Assembly: GCA_900553255.1 (NCBI GenBank)
Contig: USCI01000016.1
Span: 1 to 33,462 of the forward strand
DNA from: an uncultured Oscillospiraceae bacterium
GTDB taxonomy: Bacteria; Bacillota; Clostridia; Oscillospirales; Acutalibacteraceae
Reading direction: 5' to 3'
Length of the DNA: 33,462 nucleotides
Every line of letters starts with the position of its first letter. Positions within the stretch are counted from its first letter, which is position 1. A model generated the notes under the pieces. The model did no database searches. It saw only the letters and a list, made by a program, of their open reading frames with translations, and was not told the DNA's origin. This document shows, in pieces, positions 1 to 6,559 of this stretch. Both the position numbers and the translations under genes were made by a program.

Positions 1-252
1 TTGTACCAGAAGGGCTGACGGGTCCTCAACTTTCATTTAACTTTACAGTCCGAAAAAATAAATTCGGATGGGTGGCAATGAGGTGTCTGGGGCCTGGCGA
101 CAAAAGCGCCGTTTTCCTACTTGAAATCGTAATGCTTTGGCAGCGCCTGCGCGCGTGAGATGCAAGATCGCTGCCGTCCATAGGGGGATGCTCAGAAAGG
201 CCGTCTGACGATCGTCAGGCGGCCTTGTCGCGATACGGGATTTTAGGCCCTT
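1..252. other. Left-edge intergenic stretch with no supported gene
   Basis: The first ~70 bases are AT-rich compared with the rest of the window. They include a small inverted repeat (CCGAA/TTCGG around 52-69), and a second one, GGCG/CGCC, lies near 96-110. I find no convincing reading frame, RNA gene or ribosome binding site here. The only well-formed structure is the hairpin at 197-226, listed separately. The stretch may contain the 3' end or leader of something outside the window. Confidence 0.5.
197..226 (-). terminator. Hairpin downstream of the HxlR gene
   Basis: A 14-bp stem (AAGGCCG/CGGCCTT, one T-G pair, then CTGACG/CGTCAG) closes almost without a loop. On the minus strand the stem is followed by TTTCTG, a weak U-tract. 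It sits about 27 bases past the HxlR stop codon, so it is a plausible terminator for that gene. Confidence 0.5.
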
Positions 253-576
253 TTATGATGTGGCCTTTTTCTTATAGTCGGTTCCCCAGCGCTCCATCGC
301 ATCCAGAATCGGCCGGAGGCTGTAACCGGTTTCGGTGAGGGTGTATTCCACCCGGGGCGGCACCTCGGCATATACCGTGCGCGTCACCAGACCCTTTTCC
401 TCCATATCCCGCAGCTGGGCGGTCAGCACCTTCTGGCTGACGCTGCCGATCGAGCGCTTAAGCTCGCCGAACCGCTTGGTACCCGGCAGCAGGTCACGCA
501 GGATCAGCACTTTCCATTTATCCCCGATCAGCGACAGGGTGGTTTCCACCGGGCAGGCGGGCAACTGACTGTCCAT
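253..576 (-). CDS. HxlR/MarR-like winged-helix transcriptional regulator
   Basis: A 107-residue protein, the normal length for the HxlR family of winged helix-turn-helix regulators. The family signature is visible: an N-terminal Cys-Pro (residue 8), then LSLIGDKWKVLILRDLL, FGELKRSI, SQKVLTAQLRDMEEKGLV, and a beta-wing ending in VEYTLTETG. Family members such as HxlR, YodB and HypR act as dimers on palindromic operators, and several sense electrophiles or oxidants through a conserved N-terminal cysteine. Cys8 lies in the right place for that, but redox sensing here is an inference. The gene is transcribed away from the metallo-beta-lactamase-like gene at 799. The shared 222-bp space contains inverted repeats, so control of that neighbour and of itself is the likely role. 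Confidence 0.9.
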   Translation of the reverse strand: MDSQLPACPVETTLSLIGDKWKVLILRDLLPGTKRFGELKRSIGSVSQKVLTAQLRDMEEKGLVTRTVYAEVPPRVEYTLTETGYSLRPILDAMERWGTDYKKKATS

Positions 577-667
577 TTTTCAATCACCTCGAAAAAATTT
601 TTTATCCCCCGCACAGGTGAAGAAAACCGCAGTCCGGCGCAAAGGTATCCTTCCGGTAACCAGTCAA

Positions 668-708
668 TAGTTTCCTTTTAGTAACTACAGCACAATAAAG
701 TGCTTACT
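668..708. promoter_or_regulatory. Candidate HxlR operator (nested inverted repeats)
   Basis: TAGTT (668-672) and AACTA (683-687) form an inverted repeat with a 10-base spacer. AGCAC (689-693) and GTGCT (700-704) form another with a 6-base spacer, and AGTAA (680-684) with TTACT (704-708) encloses it. The cluster abuts the -35 box of the divergent gene at 708-713. Known operators of HxlR-family members such as YodB and HypR carry TTACT/AGTAA-like halves. Assigning the repeats to this regulator is inference from position. Confidence 0.45.
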
Positions 709-736
709 TTACAAACCGCCTGTACAGCATTATTGT
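708..736 (+). promoter_or_regulatory. Sigma-A promoter of the MBL-like gene
   Basis: TTTACA (708-713), a 17-base spacer and TATTGT (731-736) match the -35/-10 pattern at 5 and 5 of 6 positions. The expected start point is near 743, about 55 bases before the ATG at 799. The candidate operator overlaps the -35 box, which would suit repression. Confidence 0.55.
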
Positions 737-798
737 AAAAGCACGGAGCAAAAAAGTCAAGCGCCCGTTCAACATTTACTGTACAGGAGGAAAAGAAA

Positions 799-1596
799 AT
801 GAACAAGAACACGTATGAGAAGGTTGTCCTGGCCAAAGGCGAGATGCACGTCTACGATTTCGGCGGGATCCGGCTGCACGCCTATCAGACAAAGGATCCC
901 ATCGACGACGAGGTCTTTGTGGTGGAAAAGGCGGGCCGCGCGGTGCTGCTGGAATCGCCCTGCTTTTTCGACAACAACCGGGAACTGGAAGCCTACATCC
1001 GCGAGCGCGGCCTCACCGTGGACGGGATGCTGCTGGCGTACCACATGGCCGGCGGGAGCTTCCTGCCCGGGGTGCGCCGGTACGCCACGCCGAATGCGGA
1101 TGCCTATGGCCACAACGGCGGCGGACGGGCGCTCATCGACAACTTTGCCGCTGCCTTCGGCGAGGCCTTTGACAGCAGCATCCACACCGTGACCGATTCG
1201 CTCGAGGAAGGCCCGGTCGTCATCGGCGGCATCGAGTTTCACATCCGGGTAACACAGGAGGCCTTCGATGTGGAGATCCCGGAAATCCAGGCGGTGTACA
1301 CCCATATGCTCGGGCATGACTGCCACTCGATTGTGGCCGGTGCTGCACACGCCGACGCGATGATTGCCCAGCTTAACGGCTATCTGGAGAAGGGCTACGC
1401 GCTGGTCCTGACGTCGCACTATACGCCGGAGGATCTGAAGGACGTGCGCACAAAAATCGACTATCTGCAGAATTTGAAGGCCATCGCGGCCGGCTGCAGC
1501 GATGCGGCGGCTTTCAAGGAGCAGGTGAAAAAGCAGTATCCCGGCTACGGCGGGGACAATTATCTGGACATGACGGCGGGCTTTTTCTTCGCCTGA
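799..1596 (+). CDS. Metallo-beta-lactamase-fold-like protein lacking the usual metal motif
   Basis: A 265-residue protein with a good ribosome binding site (AGGAGG about 10 bases before the ATG). The N-terminal half alternates strands like an MBL fold (YDFGGIRLHAY, DEVFVVEKAGRAVLLESPCFFD, LTVDGMLLAYH). The canonical HxHxDH zinc motif is missing: after LLAYH comes MAGGSFLPG instead of a His/Asp cluster. Isolated histidines occur later (YTHMLGHDCHS at about 173-183, then TSHYTPED), so a reduced or altered metal site is possible. There is no signal peptide, so it is probably cytosolic. Its divergent placement from a HxlR regulator suggests inducible expression. The fold call rests on pattern only, and a function cannot be given. 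Confidence 0.6.
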   Translation: MNKNTYEKVVLAKGEMHVYDFGGIRLHAYQTKDPIDDEVFVVEKAGRAVLLESPCFFDNNRELEAYIRERGLTVDGMLLAYHMAGGSFLPGVRRYATPNADAYGHNGGGRALIDNFAAAFGEAFDSSIHTVTDSLEEGPVVIGGIEFHIRVTQEAFDVEIPEIQAVYTHMLGHDCHSIVAGAAHADAMIAQLNGYLEKGYALVLTSHYTPEDLKDVRTKIDYLQNLKAIAAGCSDAAAFKEQVKKQYPGYGGDNYLDMTAGFFFA

Positions 1597-1827
1597 CTTG
1601 CTTCCTGTTTTCCTGGCGCGGTCCGGCAGCCAGGCGGCGTAAGGAGGAAACGGCGTGGAAGGCCGGGTTACCGTTTAGAGGTGCTGCCGGCCGGTGGGGC
1701 AGATTGCCTGCGGGCGGACATCGGCGGGGCGCTGCGTGAGCTGTGCGGCGGGTGACCGCTGCAGGCACCGTCTTGCTTTTGTGCGGCAAATCCGCTACAC
1801 TGAAGGAGAGAAAAGGGGGCGGACGGC

Positions 1828-2643
1828 ATGCTTGGCGCAGTTTACGGGGATATTATTGGGTCTTATTATGAGCTGCACCCTGTCAAACGCCTGGATTTTC
1901 CGCTGTTTGTACCGGAAAGCACCTTCACCGACGATACGGTGATGACCGCGGCGGTATGCGAAACGCTTCTGGCGAGCAGCCGTCCGGCAGGCGGGCTGCT
2001 GGACCGCCGCCGCCGGGCACGGGAATATGCCTGCCGCTTCCGGCAGTATTATGCGCGGTATCCCGCCGCCGGCTTCGGGGAGATGTTCCGGGCCTGGGCG
2101 GAGGGGCCGGAGCTTACCCGGCAGCGCAGCTACGGCAACGGCGCGGCGATGCGGGTTATACCGATCGCTTATGCGTATTCCGCGCCGGAAGAGGTGCTGC
2201 GGCAGGTTCGGCTGAGCTGCCTGTACACCCATCGCCATCCGGAAGCGGTTGCCGGAGCACAGGCGGTCGCGCTCGCCGCATTTCTGGCCCTGCAGGGCAC
2301 ATCCAAGGACGAGATCCGTCACACGCTGGAAAAGCGGTTCGGCTATGACCTGAGCCGGCCGCTGCAGGAAATCCGCGCGGGCTTCGCCTTCGACAGCCGT
2401 ACGGCCCGGTCGGTGCCGCCGGCCATCCGTGCCTTCCTGGAAGCGGCGGATTACGAGGAGGCCGTGCGCCTGGCCGTGTCGCTCGGGGGCGATGCGGATA
2501 CGATGGCGTGCATAGCCGGCGGGATTGCCGAGGCGTACTACAAACAGATCCCGGATGCAATACGCGCCAGGTGCGACCGGCTGCTGGACAGCGGCCTGAA
2601 AGCCACCCTGCGGGCCTTCCGGCAGCGCTTTGTAACCGTGTGA
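1828..2643 (+). CDS. ADP-ribosylglycohydrolase (DraG/ARH family)
   Basis: A 271-residue protein whose ends carry the family's two binuclear-metal motifs. The N-terminal GDIIGS is followed by FTDDTVMT (Asp35, Asp36), and SLGGDADT lies near residue 218 (Asp222, Asp224, Thr225). Between them lie YGNGAAMR and the helix with THRHPEA, also typical. The family removes ADP-ribose from modified Arg, nucleic acids or small ADP-ribosyl compounds using two Mg ions. The natural substrate here is not deducible, because no ADP-ribosyltransferase lies nearby. The start is the ATG preceded by a G-rich ribosome binding site (GGGGGCGG). It stands alone on the plus strand and ends at a strong two-way terminator. 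Confidence 0.9.
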   Translation: MLGAVYGDIIGSYYELHPVKRLDFPLFVPESTFTDDTVMTAAVCETLLASSRPAGGLLDRRRRAREYACRFRQYYARYPAAGFGEMFRAWAEGPELTRQRSYGNGAAMRVIPIAYAYSAPEEVLRQVRLSCLYTHRHPEAVAGAQAVALAAFLALQGTSKDEIRHTLEKRFGYDLSRPLQEIRAGFAFDSRTARSVPPAIRAFLEAADYEEAVRLAVSLGGDADTMACIAGGIAEAYYKQIPDAIRARCDRLLDSGLKATLRAFRQRFVTV

Positions 2644-2690
2644 GGGGTGCTGCCGGTGCCCGGCGGTTCCCTGAACAGAGAGAATATAGC

Positions 2691-2730
2691 AAAACCCGCG
2701 GCCGGGACATGTGTCCCGGCCGCGGGTTTT
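2691..2730. terminator. Bidirectional terminator between ARH and the UroD-like gene
   Basis: A perfect 19-bp inverted repeat (2691-2709 against 2712-2730) with A4 at its 5' base and T4 at its 3' base, continuing into TTTTTGTCG. It lies between convergent genes and can end transcription from both sides. Confidence 0.9.
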
Positions 2731-2760
2731 TGTCGTTTTTATGCGTGAACGGGTTCCGCC

Positions 2761-3771
2761 TTATGTCTCGTTATAAAATTCGTCCACCGCTTCAAAGAAC
2801 GCGTCGATGTTTTCCCAGGGGCTTGCCGGCGGGATATCGCAGCCGGACGAGATCACGAAATTCGGGAACTCCGCGCAGCACTCGCCCATGATCCGCTTGG
2901 TTTCCGCCTTGATGGATTCCGGCGTGCCGCCGCGGAACTGGCCGGCCGGATCGACGTTGCCCATTACCACGATATCCTTGGGCACCTTCACGAGCATGTC
3001 GTGGATGTTGATCGAGTTGCCGAAATGGTACGCCGCACAGCCGGTACGCAGGATGGAATCGCTCATCAGCACGGTATTGTTGCCGCAGTTGTGATAGATG
3101 ATGATGAACTCGTCATCCTGCACCGCATCGACGATGCGCTTGACATACGGCTCGGAAAATTCCGCCGCCATATCCGGCGACAGCAGGCCGGTCAGCGGTT
3201 CGGCCATTACGATGCCGCTCGCCCCGGTCGCCTTGTAGGCCAGGCAGTACTGGATCAGGAATTCGGTGGCCTTTTCCATCGTCTTATGCACCATGTCCGG
3301 CTCGGTATAGCAGTTGACCAGCGCTTCGGTTACGTCCATCAGACGGCCGGCCAGCGAGAACGGGCCGATTACCCCGGCGAAAACCGGCCGGTCGGTGATC
3401 AGCTTGCAGGCTTTGGCGATGGCTTCCACGTATAGCCCGGTGCGCGCCGCGCCGACTTCCGGCACCTTGAGCGCGTCGGCCTCCTCCTCGCTGGTGACAA
3501 GTGCGCCGATCACCGTAGGCACCTCATCGTCCGAAACGCGGATGGTGGAGCCGAACGTTTCCGCTTCCACCGAAAGATCCATCAGGCTTACCGATGCGGC
3601 CGACGGCACCCGGTCGGCGACCATCTTCATGCCCTTGGCCTGCATGTCGCTGTCGCTGATCAGCTCGCGTACCGTAATGCCGAGCAGGTGGACGGACGGG
3701 AAGGAAAGGACCGGCATGGCCTTTTTGCGGGGGCTGTTTTTCAGCTCTTCGAGCCAGACTCTGGCGTTCAT
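2761..3771 (-). CDS. Uroporphyrinogen decarboxylase-family (MtaA-like) methyltransferase
   Basis: A 336-residue protein, starting at the ATG that follows GGAGCGTG; a GTG nine bases upstream is less well placed. The TIM-barrel URO-D superfamily pattern is clear: GVIGPFSLAGRL near 134-144, MAEPLTG near 189-195 and YHNCGNN near 226-232. His227 and Cys229, with Cys311 in ISSGCDIPP, form the H-x-C-xn-C zinc site of the MtaA/CmuA branch, which moves methyl groups between corrinoid proteins and thiols such as coenzyme M. True HemE enzymes lack this zinc triad. No corrinoid protein, MtrH-like partner or other heme gene lies beside it, so the methyl donor and acceptor are unknown. Confidence 0.85.
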   Translation of the reverse strand: MNARVWLEELKNSPRKKAMPVLSFPSVHLLGITVRELISDSDMQAKGMKMVADRVPSAASVSLMDLSVEAETFGSTIRVSDDEVPTVIGALVTSEEEADALKVPEVGAARTGLYVEAIAKACKLITDRPVFAGVIGPFSLAGRLMDVTEALVNCYTEPDMVHKTMEKATEFLIQYCLAYKATGASGIVMAEPLTGLLSPDMAAEFSEPYVKRIVDAVQDDEFIIIYHNCGNNTVLMSDSILRTGCAAYHFGNSINIHDMLVKVPKDIVVMGNVDPAGQFRGGTPESIKAETKRIMGECCAEFPNFVISSGCDIPPASPWENIDAFFEAVDEFYNET

Positions 3772-3887
3772 GGTCAACACGCTCCTGTTGCATAAAATTT
3801 GCAGACACCTGCATTCTATCCAACAGCATACGGGATAGCGGCGGATTTTTCTAGCAAACTTTTATCGCTTTTGGTAATCTGTTCCGG

Positions 3888-4712
3888 TCATGCGGCGGGC
3901 TGCAGGTGGATTACCGCAATTTCCGGCCGGTTGAAGATGCGCAGCGGGACCGGGAAATTACCCAGTCCGCTGGAGATGAACAGGTGGAAGTCCCCCTCGG
4001 TGAACAACCCCTTGTCGTCGATCGGATTCCCGTGGGCGGTCAGCTTGGGGAACCAGGCTCCCTGGTGGTATACCGGGCCGGCAAAGGGCAGGCGCACCTG
4101 CCCGCCGTGGGTGTCGCCGCACAGCGCCAGGTCGGTGCCGAAGGCCGCGAACTTTTCCCGATTGGGGATATGGGCGAGCAGGATGGTGTAATGCTCCTCG
4201 TCGAGTGTGAATTCGTTGGTCAGGTCGTAGGTCGGTGAATAGTACAGGCTGGTCGCGCCGTACAGCCGCAAAGTGGTGTCCCCGACCGTGACCGTCTCGG
4301 TGGTGTAGTCGAGCACGTGCACCCCCGCTTCCCGCAGGCTGTCGAGGAACGCCGGCGTGTGGTCATGCTCGCCGTTGACGAAATACACCGGATACGTTTC
4401 CGCCAGGCGGGAGAGCAGCGACAGCGCGGTCTGCCGCCCCTTTTCGTCTCCGGCCGAGGCCATGTCTCCGGTGCAGGCGATCAGGTCCGGCTCCTGCTTG
4501 CCGATGAGCCGGATCAGCGCAGCGTTGTCCCGCCCAAAGCTTGCCCCGTGCAGGTCGGTGAGCTGCACGATGGTGATGTCGTTTTTCAGTTTGCTGCTTG
4601 TCAGCGTCACTTCGGTCGTCGTCAGCGTAAAGGTGCCGAACCACCACAGAAACAGCAGCAGCGCCAGCACCAGCAGCACCCAGGTACGCTTTTTCCGGAA
4701 CAGTTTTTTCAA
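3888..4712 (-). CDS. Membrane-anchored metallophosphoesterase (YkuE/LpxG-like)
   Basis: A 274-residue protein that begins with TTG, chosen because AGGAGG lies eight bases upstream. Residues 1-9 are basic, 11-28 form one membrane helix, and the catalytic domain follows, probably outside the cell. Calcineurin-like phosphoesterase motifs are in order: TDLHG (Asp53, His55), TGD (Asp83), NGEHD (113-117), LLAHIP (His181) and GDTHGGQ (His202). The third motif is normally GNHD/E. Here Glu115 replaces the metal-binding Asn while His116 is kept. Related enzymes cleave phosphodiester or pyrophosphate bonds in lipid precursors; the substrate here is unknown. The deacetylase gene lies 124 bases upstream on the same strand. 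Confidence 0.87.
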   Translation of the reverse strand: MKKLFRKKRTWVLLVLALLLFLWWFGTFTLTTTEVTLTSSKLKNDITIVQLTDLHGASFGRDNAALIRLIGKQEPDLIACTGDMASAGDEKGRQTALSLLSRLAETYPVYFVNGEHDHTPAFLDSLREAGVHVLDYTTETVTVGDTTLRLYGATSLYYSPTYDLTNEFTLDEEHYTILLAHIPNREKFAAFGTDLALCGDTHGGQVRLPFAGPVYHQGAWFPKLTAHGNPIDDKGLFTEGDFHLFISSGLGNFPVPLRIFNRPEIAVIHLQPAA

Positions 4713-4836
4713 GCGGCCGCCCTCCTTGCCCGGAATGATCCGCTCTTTATCTTACCGGGAAAAGCGGAATTCCGGCGGCAGAAATTCTTAAGATTTGCCA
4801 AAAAGGCGGTCTAATCCTTCTTACGCCCGCACAGGC

Positions 4837-5490
4837 TCACAGGCCGAGCACCTCGCGGTTGGTGCCGTAAAAAATGTCGTCGTGCCCGGCGATCAGCCGG
4901 CAGAAATTCTCGAATTTCCCCCAGGCGTCATGGCGGTCGAGCTCGATGCTGTGCCCCCAGATATAAAACAGCTGCGGGGTGTCGGGCTGCATAGCCACAA
5001 ACTGCTCCCCGAGGGCGAACAGCTGCTCCCATTCGAGGTGAAACACCGTCGGGTTGAGCTGCAGCAGCCCCTCCTTCTGCAGGGTGAAGCGATGGGTACA
5101 CGCCACCGTACGCGAATAGCGCACGCCGGTACGCCGCAGGATATCCACCACCCGGCTGTCGCTGGTGCCGTAGGGGTAGGCCATGCCGATCACTTCGTAG
5201 CCGGCCAGCTCGCTGAGCCGCAGGCGGTCGTCCTCCACCTCATGGAAAACCGCCTCGTCGTCGAGCTTGAGCAGGTCGGGGTGGGTCAGTGTATGTACGG
5301 CGATCTCGTGCCCGGCATAGAGCGCCGCGATGTCCTGCTCCGGTACACGGTCGCCTCCGCTGAACAGCCCGGAATTGAGATTGAAGGTAGCCTTCAGGCC
5401 GTAGCGGCCGAACAGCTCGATGAGGCGGCGGTCCTGCGTCACCCCGTCGTCATAGCTGAAGGTGACCGCCTTGTCTTTTCCCTGAAACAT
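4837..5490 (-). CDS. Cytosolic polysaccharide deacetylase-family protein (NodB domain)
   Basis: A 217-residue protein consisting of little more than a NodB homology domain. TFSYDDG (Asp14, Asp15) is motif 1, HTLTHPDL (His66, His70) is the metal-binding motif 2, and AYPYG near 104-108 is motif 3. YIWGHSIELD near 176-185 supplies a late His. The family hydrolyses N-acetyl groups from sugars with one divalent metal ion. It has neither a signal peptide nor a membrane helix, unlike peptidoglycan deacetylases, so a cytosolic small-molecule or oligosaccharide substrate is likelier. The ribosome binding site is GGAGG seven to eight bases before the ATG. It lies downstream of the rubrerythrin and 57-residue genes on the same strand. 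Confidence 0.87.
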   Translation of the reverse strand: MFQGKDKAVTFSYDDGVTQDRRLIELFGRYGLKATFNLNSGLFSGGDRVPEQDIAALYAGHEIAVHTLTHPDLLKLDDEAVFHEVEDDRLRLSELAGYEVIGMAYPYGTSDSRVVDILRRTGVRYSRTVACTHRFTLQKEGLLQLNPTVFHLEWEQLFALGEQFVAMQPDTPQLFYIWGHSIELDRHDAWGKFENFCRLIAGHDDIFYGTNREVLGL

Positions 5491-5540
5491 ATCGGATGCC
5501 TCCTTTTTCTTTCATAATAGCACCCTTTGTCCGTGCGGGC

Positions 5541-5589
5541 AATACACAAGCGCCGGAGGAAGCCGTGCTTCCTCCGGCGCTTGTGTATT
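5541..5589. repeat. Perfect 23-bp inverted repeat with 3-base loop
   Basis: Positions 5541-5563 are exactly complementary to 5567-5589, with CGT between. The right arm runs into the stop codon of the 57-residue gene (5588-5590). There is no T-tract on either side, so it is not a textbook terminator. It could still end or stabilise the transcript between that small gene and the deacetylase gene. Confidence 0.85.
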
Positions 5590-5761
5590 ACAGGTCGTCG
5601 GCGTCCTGGACCGGCACGCCGCCGTCCTCCGGTGTGCCGGTGTAGCTGCCCTGCACATCCGACCGGATTTCGCCGCGGCCCTGCCGGCGCAGGGTGTCGG
5701 CGCTTGCCTCCGCCGGGGATTTTGTCCCGCTGCGCTGCGGGCCTTTTTTCTTTTCCGCCAT
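5588..5761 (-). CDS. Small hydrophilic protein of unknown function (57 residues)
   Basis: I do not recognise this protein. It is polar, with a basic start (AEKKKGPQRSGTKSPAEASADTLRRQ), a Gly/Arg middle and an acidic end (PEDGGVPVQDADDL). It has no membrane segment or cysteine and is probably disordered. The ATG at 5761 is chosen over one 12 bases upstream because AAAGGA lies about 12 bases before it, the same layout as at the rubrerythrin gene. It starts 21 bases after the rubrerythrin stop, so the two are probably co-transcribed. The tight linkage and matching ribosome binding site favour a real gene. Confidence 0.6.
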   Translation of the reverse strand: MAEKKKGPQRSGTKSPAEASADTLRRQGRGEIRSDVQGSYTGTPEDGGVPVQDADDL

Positions 5762-5782
5762 GCTTATGCCCATTCCTTTCGC

Positions 5783-6322
5783 TTAATAGTCTTCCACCTG
5801 CAGCTTGAACCAGGCCTGCGGCTTCTTGCACACCGGGCACAGTGCCGGCGGGGTCGCGCCGCGGTAAATATGGCCGCAGTTCAGGCACACCCAGACCGTC
5901 TCGGCGTCGCGCTGGAACACCTTGCCGGTGTTCAGGTTGTCGAGCAGCTTGCGGAACCGCTGTTCATGGCTGTTTTCGATCTTGGCCACCAGGTCAAACA
6001 GTGCGGCGATGTCGTTGAAGCCCTCTTCCTTGGCGACTTGAGCAAAGTTCGCGTACATGTCGCTCCATTCGTAGTGCTCACCCGCAGCGGCGTCCAGCAG
6101 GTTTTCCGCCGTGCCGCGCAGCGTGCCGCCCTGCAGGCGCTTGAACCAGATTTCGGCATGCTCCTTTTCGTTGTTGGCGGTTTCGAGGAAGATGTTCCCG
6201 ATCTGCTCATAGCCCTCCTGCTTGGCCTGCGCGGCGTAGAAGGTGTATTTGTTGCGCGCCTGGCTCTCGCCGGCAAACGCCGCCATCAGGTTGGCTTCGG
6301 TGCGGCTTCCCTTGAGTTCCAT
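5783..6322 (-). CDS. rbr: Rubrerythrin
   Basis: A 179-residue protein when started at the ATG preceded by GAAAGGA; an in-frame ATG 36 bases upstream has a poorer site. The ferritin-like di-iron domain covers residues 1-135, with Glu19, ExxH at 52-55 (ANNEKEHAE) and a second ExxH at 116-119 (KIENSHEQ). The C-terminal rubredoxin-like domain has CLNCG (Cys146, Cys149) and CPVC (Cys162, Cys165) binding one iron. Rubrerythrin reduces hydrogen peroxide to water in the cytoplasm of anaerobes, taking electrons from rubredoxin or NADH-dependent partners. It leads a minus-strand group with the 57-residue protein and the deacetylase. Confidence 0.97.
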   Translation of the reverse strand: MELKGSRTEANLMAAFAGESQARNKYTFYAAQAKQEGYEQIGNIFLETANNEKEHAEIWFKRLQGGTLRGTAENLLDAAAGEHYEWSDMYANFAQVAKEEGFNDIAALFDLVAKIENSHEQRFRKLLDNLNTGKVFQRDAETVWVCLNCGHIYRGATPPALCPVCKKPQAWFKLQVEDY

Positions 6323-6453
6323 TCTTGTACCATTCCTTTCGGTTGGATTTTCAGGCATAGTATGCTCCGCTTTCCCAGAATTACCCGGGAGCGCCGGCGT
6401 TTTCCTTCGTCAAAAGCCGCGTTTTTCCGCGCGGAATCCCGTCTTTCGCCGCC

Positions 6454-6482
6454 TTGACACCGTCCCGGCGGTGGTCTATAAT
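6454..6482 (+). promoter_or_regulatory. Perfect consensus sigma-A promoter upstream of alr
   Basis: TTGACA (6454-6459), exactly 17 bases, then TATAAT (6477-6482): all 12 positions match the consensus. Transcription should start near 6489. This leaves about 70 bases before the preferred alr start at 6560 and argues against the ATG at 6500. Confidence 0.9.
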
Positions 6483-6559
6483 CAAAAGAAGATATTCCGA
6501 TGCCGAGGCACCGGGAGCCGCCGCGGGACGGCATTTTTGATGGAATGGGGGCTGCCGGC

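Noticed and set aside
2761..3771. HemE (uroporphyrinogen decarboxylase proper)
   Set aside because: The His-x-Cys...Cys zinc triad and lack of heme-pathway neighbours point to the MtaA-like methyltransferase branch.
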